This document shows, in pieces, positions 1 to 4,779 of a stretch of 7,232 nt of DNA. Below the pieces are notes generated by a model, which had not been told where the DNA came from, did no database searches, and saw only the letters and a program-made list of their open reading frames with translations. The position numbers were made by a program, and so were the translations under genes. The DNA lies in contig JAAWGY010000111.1 of NCBI GenBank assembly GCA_022795575.1, positions 1 to 7,232 on the forward strand, written 5' to 3'. Within the stretch, counting starts at the first letter, position 1, and the number at the start of each line of letters is the position of its first letter. This DNA is from Angelakisella sp. Its GTDB lineage: Bacteria > Bacillota > Clostridia > Oscillospirales > Ruminococcaceae.

Positions 1-470
1 CGGGCCAGGGCGATGCGCTGCTGCTGCCCGCCGGAAAGGTCGGAGGGGAAGACCTCCTCCAGGCCGGTGAGGCTGGTGTGCTCCATGGCCTCCTTTACCC
101 GCTGGGCGATCTCGGTTTTGTTGACCTTCTGGATCTGGAGAGGGAAGGCCACGTTGTCAAAGACGTTCATGTGGGGCCAGACGGCAAAGGACTGGAAAAC
201 CATCCCCAGCCCCCGCTCCTCCGGCGGAACGTAGAGGTTTTTGTCCTTGATGGAAACGGGGCGGCCGCAGAGCTCAATTTCCCCCTCGCTCAGGTCCTCA
301 AAGCCGGCGATCATCCGCAGGGTGGTGGATTTGCCGCAGCCGGAGGGCCCCAGGAAGGAGAAGCACTCCCCCTCGTGGACGCTGAGGTTAAAATCGTCTA
401 CAGCGACGATATCCCCCAGTGTTTTGGTGGTAAACCGCTTGGTGACATGACGAAGGATGACCTGATCCAT
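1..470 (-). CDS. ABC transporter ATP-binding protein, second ATPase of the operon (3' part cut off by window edge)
   Basis: Cytoplasmic ATPase that would power the permease encoded just upstream. I translated it by hand from the ATG at 470; 156 complete codons are visible before the left edge. Seen: Walker A GPSGCGKST at residues 41-49, Q-loop glutamine Q93 in FQSFAVWPHM, and the ABC signature LSGGQQQR at 145-152. Walker B, the switch histidine and any C-terminal TOBE domain lie outside the window. The VWPHM segment after the Q-loop is shared with the other ATPase of this operon and is common in FbpC/PotA-like importer ATPases. The start sits 3 bases after the permease stop, with an AGGAAGGGGG ribosome-binding site (488-479) inside the permease 3' end, so translation is probably coupled. 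It is clearly a different protein from the upstream ATPase (for example VAVDDFNLSVHEGE against ILKDFSLEIESGE), not a recent duplicate. The family is certain; the substrate is not. Confidence 0.93.
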   Translation of the reverse strand, partial: MDQVILRHVTKRFTTKTLGDIVAVDDFNLSVHEGECFSFLGPSGCGKSTTLRMIAGFEDLSEGEIELCGRPVSIKDKNLYVPPEERGLGMVFQSFAVWPHMNVFDNVAFPLQIQKVNKTEIAQRVKEAMEHTSLTGLEEVFPSDLSGGQQQRIALA

Positions 471-473
471 CCC

Positions 474-2192
474 TTAAACCCCCTTCCTGTCTTTGGTGGC
501 CTGGGTAACGATGGTGTTGCAGATGATGATGATGACGATGGCCACGCTTCCCAGCGCCGCCGCCTGGGGGATCATGCCCGCGTCACGCAGCGAGTAGATC
601 TGGACGCCCAGGGTGCGGGTGTAGGGCCCGTACAGCAGGATGGAGGTAGTTACCTCCCGCATGGCGGGCAGGAAGATAAGGAAGAAGCCGGAGACCATGG
701 CCGGACGGATCAGAGGCAGGGTGACGTCGGTGAGGCTTTCCATGTGGGAGGCGCCGCAGGTGCGGGCTGCCTCCTCCAGGGAGGGGTGGACCTGGAGCAG
801 CGCCGCCGAGGAGCTCTTCATCGAGAAGGAGAGGTACCGGGCGATGTAGGCCACCAGGATAATCCAGATGGTGTTGTACAGGCTGATGCCCAGGATGTTG
901 CCCGACCAGGCCAGGATGACGCCGATGGCCAGCACGGTGCCGGGGAGGGAGTAGGGCAGCACCGAGAGAACCTCCAGCACCTCCTTGCCCTTGGGCCGGA
1001 TCTTCTGCACCACGTAGGCAATCAGGGTGCCCAGGAACATACAGATGATGCCGGCGGCGATGGAGACGAAGAGGGAGTTCTTCACCGAATCGATGGTGCC
1101 GGAGGCGGCAAAGATCCGCTTGTAGTTCTGGAGGGTGAAGTTCTCCGGGACCAGGGGCAGGCCGTAGGCCTTTACCAGGCTTACCAGGAAGATCATCACC
1201 AGGGGCACGATAACGATAAGGATCAGGGTGGCGATGCAGAGGATGAGGAGGGGGATACGGGCCCCCCGAAGCTTGATGAGGGTGGGCCTCATGCTCTTGC
1301 CCTTGATGATGTCGTAGCTGCCGGAGCTGAGGATCTTCTTTTGCAGCACCAGGGCGGTAAAGACCACGATTACCAGCATAATGGAGAGGGCCGCGCCCTG
1401 GCGGATGCCCTCAAAGCTGCCGCCTGCCCGGGAGATAACGGCGTAGATCTTGGTGGGCAGGGTGTAGATGCCCTGGGAGAAGCCCAGGATGGAGGGCACG
1501 CCGAAGTGGGCCAGGGAGGTGGTAAGGATCAGCAGCGCGCCGGCCGAGATGGCGGGCACCACCAGGGGCAGGGTGATTTTGCGGATGACGGTCATCTGCC
1601 TGGCGCCGGCGATGCGGGCGCATTCCTCCAGGGTGGGGTCCATCCGCTCCAGGGCGCTGACCACCTGCATAAAGACAAAGGGGAAGTAGTAGGACAGCTC
1701 CACAAAGACGATGCCCCCAAGGGTGTTGATGTTCACCGGGGCGGAGGAGAGGCCGAAGACCTCCATCAGGAGCTTGTTGAGGTAGCCGGACCGGCCGTTG
1801 AGGAGCAGGTCCCAGGCCATGGCCCCCAGGAAGGGGGGGAACATATAGGGGATGTTAAAGAGGGCGCGCATCAGCCCCTTGGCGGGGATATCGCTGCGGC
1901 CCAGCAGCCAGGCGTAAAAGGTGCCCACAATGGTCCCCAGCACCGTCACCCAAAAAGCGATTTTGATGGTGTTCCACATGGCGGCCAGGTTGCCCTTATC
2001 GGTAAGCTGGCTGCTGAAGAGCTTGGGGTCAAAGTGGCCCTGGAAGAAAAACGCGTTGTAGATGATGGAGACTACCGGGATTACCACCACCACCAGCAGC
2101 AGCACCACGGTAAGGGCGGTCATCACGCCGTCCATACTAAAACGCTTGCCGTCAATCGCGGCCAGATCCTTGTTGCGGCCAACCTTTGTCAT
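474..2192 (-). CDS. ABC importer permease, fused double membrane domain (FbpB/AfuB type, iron(III)/phosphonate-class)
   Basis: Membrane channel subunit of the importer, 572 residues. Two homologous halves are fused in one chain. Each half has about six hydrophobic segments (roughly residues 23-45, 77-97, 111-131, 157-180, 211-235, 266-285; then 312-340, 371-395, 407-430, 438-455, 495-513, 543-562). Each half also carries an EAA loop that contacts the ATPases: EECARIAGA at 189-197 and EEAARTCGA at 473-481, both followed by the typical LPL..P. This architecture is characteristic of the FbpB/AfuB branch, which moves ferric iron, hexose phosphates or 2-aminoethylphosphonate. The ATG at 2192 overlaps the ATPase stop by 4 bases (ATGA) and has AGGAGG (2205-2200) 7 bases upstream, so the start is well supported. 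The linker between the halves (about 286-311) is basic and probably cytoplasmic. The two EAA loops differ in sequence, which would suit two different ATPase partners. Confidence 0.95.
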   Translation of the reverse strand: MTKVGRNKDLAAIDGKRFSMDGVMTALTVVLLLVVVVIPVVSIIYNAFFFQGHFDPKLFSSQLTDKGNLAAMWNTIKIAFWVTVLGTIVGTFYAWLLGRSDIPAKGLMRALFNIPYMFPPFLGAMAWDLLLNGRSGYLNKLLMEVFGLSSAPVNINTLGGIVFVELSYYFPFVFMQVVSALERMDPTLEECARIAGARQMTVIRKITLPLVVPAISAGALLILTTSLAHFGVPSILGFSQGIYTLPTKIYAVISRAGGSFEGIRQGAALSIMLVIVVFTALVLQKKILSSGSYDIIKGKSMRPTLIKLRGARIPLLILCIATLILIVIVPLVMIFLVSLVKAYGLPLVPENFTLQNYKRIFAASGTIDSVKNSLFVSIAAGIICMFLGTLIAYVVQKIRPKGKEVLEVLSVLPYSLPGTVLAIGVILAWSGNILGISLYNTIWIILVAYIARYLSFSMKSSSAALLQVHPSLEEAARTCGASHMESLTDVTLPLIRPAMVSGFFLIFLPAMREVTTSILLYGPYTRTLGVQIYSLRDAGMIPQAAALGSVAIVIIIICNTIVTQATKDRKGV

Positions 2193-3277
2193 GCCGATAC
2201 CTCCTTCTCCGGGTAGAAGCGGTAGTTCAGGAGCCGGATACCGGTTTCCTGCCCCTCCTTCATCACGCCGTATTTGGCGGCGTCCAGGGTGTTCTGCTGG
2301 ATGCGCAGCTCCCGGCCGCCCAGGTCCACAAAGTAGTCGTACTCGCTGCCCAGGAATACCGACCGCTTTACCTTAACCCGCAGGGGGGAGGCGTTGTCAA
2401 AGACGATGTCGTTGGGCCGCACACCAACCTCCAGCCGTTTGGAGGTATCGGTGCCCTGGGGCAGCTTTCCGTCGGCCCAGGGGAAGGAGGCCTCGCCGGG
2501 CTTTAGGGTGATGGCGCCGCCGGCCACATCCACCGGGATAAAGTTGGATACCCCGATAAACTCGAAGGTGAAGCGGTTGGCGGGGTGGAGGATGATGTCC
2601 TCGTCGGTGCCCAGCTGGCAGAGGTTGCCGCCGGGCTCCATAATGGCCATCCGGTCGCAGAGCTGTAGGGCGGACTGCTGGTCGTGGGTGATGTACAGAA
2701 CGGTGGTGCCGCTCTTGCGCTGGATCTCCCGGATTTCGGCCAGCATCTGCTCCCGGAGCTTGGCGTCCAGGTTGGTGATGGGCTCATCCATCACGATGAT
2801 GTCCCCGTTGCCCACCAGGGCCCGGGCGATGGCCACCCGCTGTTGCTGCCCGCCGGAAAGCTGGCTGGGCAGGTGGTTTTTGTACTCGGTCATGTTCACC
2901 ATGGCCAGGGCGTTGTCCACCCGGTCGGCAATCTCCCCCTTGGGGACGCGGCGCTTTTTTAGGGAGTAGCCCACGTTTTCGGCCACCGTCATATGGGGCC
3001 ATACGGCGTAATCCTGGAAGACGATACCGATGTTGCGGCGCTCCACCGCCATGTTGATGCGGCGGCTGGCGCTGAAGATGCAGGTATCCCCCACGTAAAT
3101 CTCCCCGGTTTCCGGCTTGTTGAGGCCCAGCAGGCACCGGACCAGGGTGGTTTTGCCGCAGCCGGAGGGGCCCACCAGACAGAGGATCTCGCCGCTTTCA
3201 ATCTCCAGGCTAAAGTCCTTTAGAATCTGGTTGTTGCCGTACTTGAAGGAGATGTTCTTAAATACAACCTTAGACAA
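2189..3277 (-). CDS. ABC transporter ATP-binding protein with TOBE-like C-terminal region (FbpC/PotA-like)
   Basis: Cytoplasmic ATPase of the importer, 362 residues, the usual length for a MalK/FbpC-type subunit. Visible motifs in order: aromatic A-loop Y13, Walker A GPSGCGKTT (36-44), Q-loop Q88 in FQDYAVWPHM, signature LSGGQQQR (140-147), Walker B IIVMDEP (160-166) with catalytic E165, D-loop TNLDAKLR (168-175), switch histidine H198 in ITHDQ. From about residue 240 the chain continues into a regulatory, TOBE-like region that includes VGVRPNDI (283-290). All catalytic residues are intact. The start is TTG at 3277-3275, supported by AGGAGG at 3290-3285, 7 bases upstream; no in-frame ATG is placed as well. 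The stop overlaps the permease ATG. The D-loop reads TNLD rather than the commoner SNLD/SALD. Substrate specificity cannot be read from an ATPase. Confidence 0.95.
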   Translation of the reverse strand: MSKVVFKNISFKYGNNQILKDFSLEIESGEILCLVGPSGCGKTTLVRCLLGLNKPETGEIYVGDTCIFSASRRINMAVERRNIGIVFQDYAVWPHMTVAENVGYSLKKRRVPKGEIADRVDNALAMVNMTEYKNHLPSQLSGGQQQRVAIARALVGNGDIIVMDEPITNLDAKLREQMLAEIREIQRKSGTTVLYITHDQQSALQLCDRMAIMEPGGNLCQLGTDEDIILHPANRFTFEFIGVSNFIPVDVAGGAITLKPGEASFPWADGKLPQGTDTSKRLEVGVRPNDIVFDNASPLRVKVKRSVFLGSEYDYFVDLGGRELRIQQNTLDAAKYGVMKEGQETGIRLLNYRFYPEKEVSA

Positions 3278-3284
3278 ATGCTTT

Positions 3285-3290
3285 CCTCCT
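3285..3290 (-). promoter_or_regulatory. Ribosome-binding site deciding a TTG start (first ATPase)
   Basis: The minus strand reads AGGAGG followed by a 7-base spacer and TTG at 3277. It is a full-strength Shine-Dalgarno at ideal spacing, which is the reason for accepting the TTG start of the 362-residue ATPase. Confidence 0.85.
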
Positions 3291-3307
3291 CACACAGTTT
3301 AGTAGAA

Positions 3308-3376
3308 GGGATCTGCTTTGAACCCCCTCCGCATCCCGGCATACGCGGCGCGCAGGGAGGATGCAAAGCAGATCCC
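3308..3376 (-). repeat. 13-base perfect inverted repeat in the leader of the ATPase/permease genes
   Basis: On the plus strand GGGATCTGCTTTG (3308-3320) and CAAAGCAGATCCC (3364-3376) are exact reverse complements, separated by 43 bases. The interior allows further pairing (CCTCC 3326-3330 with GGAGG 3356-3360). The transcript would form a long imperfect stem-loop ending 30 bases before the TTG start. No T-run follows it on the minus strand, so it is not a simple terminator. It may stabilise the downstream mRNA or act in regulation. A competing stem using 3363-3369 with 3381-3387 is described among the findings. Confidence 0.8.
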
Positions 3377-3390
3377 GGAAGCTTTGCTGG

Positions 3391-3430
3391 AAAAAGGGGC
3401 GGGGGCAGCAGACGCTGTCTCCCCGCCCCT
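3391..3430 (-). terminator. Intrinsic terminator or attenuator after the substrate-binding protein gene
   Basis: Minus-strand stem arms are CCCCGCCCC-type: plus-strand GGGGCGGGG (3396-3404) pairs exactly with CCCCGCCCC (3421-3429), extended by the A-T pair 3395/3430. The 16-base interior can itself form a short stem (CAGC 3406-3409 with GCTG 3414-3417). On the minus strand the stem is followed directly by TTTTT (3395-3391). It lies 47 bases past the binding-protein stop and upstream of the co-directional ATPase. It therefore either ends the binding-protein transcript or, more likely, lets a fraction through to the ATPase and permease genes. A second palindrome, CGCCGG-TT-CCGGCG at 3433-3446, sits just before it. 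Confidence 0.8.
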
Positions 3431-3476
3431 GCCGCCGGTTCCGGCGACATTCTGTTTTTGCTATGTAGAGGTAGGA

Positions 3477-4565
3477 TTACAGGCCCCAGATGCCGTTAAA
3501 AGCGGTCAGGTTGGCCTCGCTGTCCGCGGCCAGCTTCGCCATATCGCACTCCAGGAAGGAGGGGATGGTGGTAAGGTCCACAGACTGGGTGACATCGGTA
3601 CGCACAGAGACCAGGTTGTTGGCAACCAGGATCTCCTGGCCCTCCTTGGAGAGGATGAAGTCGTACAGCAGCTTGCCGTTGGCCTCGTTGTTGCAGTCCT
3701 TCACCAGGCCGATGGGGCTGGCGATGGAGACGGTCTCCTCGGGATACAGGAAGGTGATGGGGGAACCGTCCTTGATGAGGTTGGCAGAGACGTAGTCCAG
3801 GCAGACGCCCACCTTGTAGGCGCTGGCGGCCAGCTGGTTGTGGGTGGCGGTGGTGCCGCTCTCCAGCAGGCAGCCGTTGTCATGCAGCTTCTGCATATAG
3901 TCGGTGCCGTACTTGTCGCTGCACATAATGGCGTTCATCCAGTACTTGGTTGTGCCGGCGGTGCCGGGGTCGGACATAACAACCTGGTCCTTCCACTTGG
4001 GATCCAGCAGGTCGTTCCAGGTCTTGGGGGCCTCCTCGGGGGTGACAAGGGCGTTGTTGTAGGCAATGCCTACCCCAACCAGACGGCCGGCGGTGTAGTA
4101 GCCCTCGGGATCCACATAGGCCTTATCGATGGCGCCGCCATCCAGCTCGGGGGAGGTGTAGGGCTGCAGGATGTTGTTCTCCTTAAAGGAGACGTAGTCG
4201 GCAGCGTCGCCCACCCAAATGACGTCGGCGTCCACATGGCCGGCCTGGGCCTCGGTGGAGATCTTGGTGACAACCTTGCTGGTGCCGGCGAAGTAGTACT
4301 CCATCTTGATGTTGGGGTACTTCTTGTTGAAGCCCTCCTTGATGGCGATGAGCTGCTCCTCCTGCATGGAGGAGTAGAGCATTACCGAGCCGGTGGCATC
4401 GGAGCCGGCGGGGGTGGCGTCGGAGGAGGGGGCGGGGGTCCCGGCGTCGCTGCTGGGAGTGGGGGCGGGGCTGGCGGGGGCAGGGGCGGGAGAACCGCCG
4501 CAGCCGGCCAGCAGGGTCAGGACCATCGCAGCGGCCAGAGCCATGCTCAGATAGGTCTTCTTCAT
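3477..4565 (-). CDS. ABC transporter substrate-binding lipoprotein, FbpA/AfuA-like family
   Basis: Extracytoplasmic ligand-capture subunit, 362 residues. The N-terminus is a lipoprotein signal: MKK, a hydrophobic stretch (about 5-19), then the lipobox LLAGC (18-22) with lipidated C22. Residues 25-58 are a Pro/Ala/Ser/Thr-rich spacer that tethers the domain to the membrane. The folded part starts at VMLYSSMQEEQL (61-72). It shows family landmarks including AGTSKVVTKISTEAQAG (93-109), DVIWVGD (114-120), YNN (169-171), TWNDLLDPKWKD (182-193) and SDPGTAGTT (198-206). These resemble the iron(III)/hexose-phosphate/2-aminoethylphosphonate binding proteins. Where FbpA-type proteins carry the adjacent iron-binding tyrosines, this chain appears to read LDYVSAN (256-262), so ferric iron is not assured. 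The DPGTAGTT turn could hold a phosphate, phosphonate or carboxylate (inference). It is first gene of the operon, with a moderate ribosome-binding site (AAAGGAA near 4580) before the ATG. The ligand is unassigned. Confidence 0.93.
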   Translation of the reverse strand: MKKTYLSMALAAAMVLTLLAGCGGSPAPAPASPAPTPSSDAGTPAPSSDATPAGSDATGSVMLYSSMQEEQLIAIKEGFNKKYPNIKMEYYFAGTSKVVTKISTEAQAGHVDADVIWVGDAADYVSFKENNILQPYTSPELDGGAIDKAYVDPEGYYTAGRLVGVGIAYNNALVTPEEAPKTWNDLLDPKWKDQVVMSDPGTAGTTKYWMNAIMCSDKYGTDYMQKLHDNGCLLESGTTATHNQLAASAYKVGVCLDYVSANLIKDGSPITFLYPEETVSIASPIGLVKDCNNEANGKLLYDFILSKEGQEILVANNLVSVRTDVTQSVDLTTIPSFLECDMAKLAADSEANLTAFNGIWGL

Positions 4566-4641
4566 GGTGTATCAATTCCTTTCTCTTTTGGAGTTTTTCG
4601 ACAGGGGGGCAGGCAGACACCAAACCGCCTCTATCCCGTTC

Positions 4642-4670
4642 ATTGTAGCACGTTTCGGAGGCCTTGAAAA
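4642..4670 (-). promoter_or_regulatory. Candidate promoter of the transporter operon (extended -10)
   Basis: On the minus strand TACAAT (4647-4642) matches the -10 consensus at 5 of 6 positions and is preceded by TGC (4650-4648), an extended -10 signature. A 17-base spacer leads to a poor -35, TTTTCA (4670-4665, 4 of 6). Transcription would begin near 4635, giving a leader of about 70 bases before the ATG at 4565. A weak -35 with a good -10 is typical of promoters needing an activator, in keeping with the AraC-type gene next door (inference). A 23-base spacing to TTGAAC (4676-4671) is too long to be the real pair. Confidence 0.6.
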
Positions 4671-4676
4671 GTTCAA
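4664..4676. promoter_or_regulatory. Small palindrome over the -35 region, possible operator
   Basis: TTGAA (4664-4668) and TTCAA (4672-4676) are perfect reverse complements around AAG. It overlaps the presumed -35 of the transporter promoter, a position where a bound protein could help or block RNA polymerase. With only 5-base arms it could be chance, and AraC-type proteins usually bind direct rather than inverted repeats. Confidence 0.35.
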
Positions 4677-4729
4677 TTTTCCGCAAAAGGGGGTGTGTCC
4701 TATTTTTGAACCACCCATGAACAAAATAC

Positions 4730-4766
4730 AAAACCGCCTGCAAAACGGCTTTACAGGCGGCTTTTT
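4730..4766 (-). terminator. Intrinsic terminator of the AraC-family gene (potentially bidirectional)
   Basis: CCGCCTG (4734-4740) and CAGGCGG (4754-4760) form a perfect 7-base GC-rich stem with a 13-base loop. On the minus strand the stem follows the AraC-gene stop (4780) by about 20 bases and is followed by TTTT (4733-4730) and more T-rich sequence. The plus strand also has TTTTT (4762-4766), so it could work both ways. It separates the regulator transcript from the transporter operon, which therefore needs its own promoter. Confidence 0.82.
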
Positions 4767-4779
4767 GGTATCTGTGGGT

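Noticed and set aside
78..2216. Open frame of 712 codons on the plus strand
   Set aside because: It is antisense to the permease and second ATPase. The translation is a Gly/Asp/His/Gln-rich run with no domain, typical of the complement of GC-rich hydrophobic coding sequence. The minus-strand proteins have complete motifs.
3299..3304. TACTAA (minus strand) as the -10 of an internal promoter for the ATPase/permease genes
   Set aside because: The -35 position at 17 bases reads GGGGGT, with no match to consensus and no extended -10.
3308..3376. Inverted repeat ends as a miniature transposable element
   Set aside because: The element would be only 69 bases and I see no target-site duplication flanking it. 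An RNA stem in the operon leader explains it more simply.
3318..4667. Open frame of 449 codons on the plus strand
   Set aside because: It is antisense to the substrate-binding protein. It starts inside a hairpin and contains long Gly runs that mirror the Pro/Ala/Ser linker codons on the other strand.
4671..4676. TTGAAC (minus strand) as the -35 box for the TACAAT -10
   Set aside because: The spacing would be 23 bases, too long for sigma-A. The extended -10 with the TTTTCA box at 17 bases fits better.
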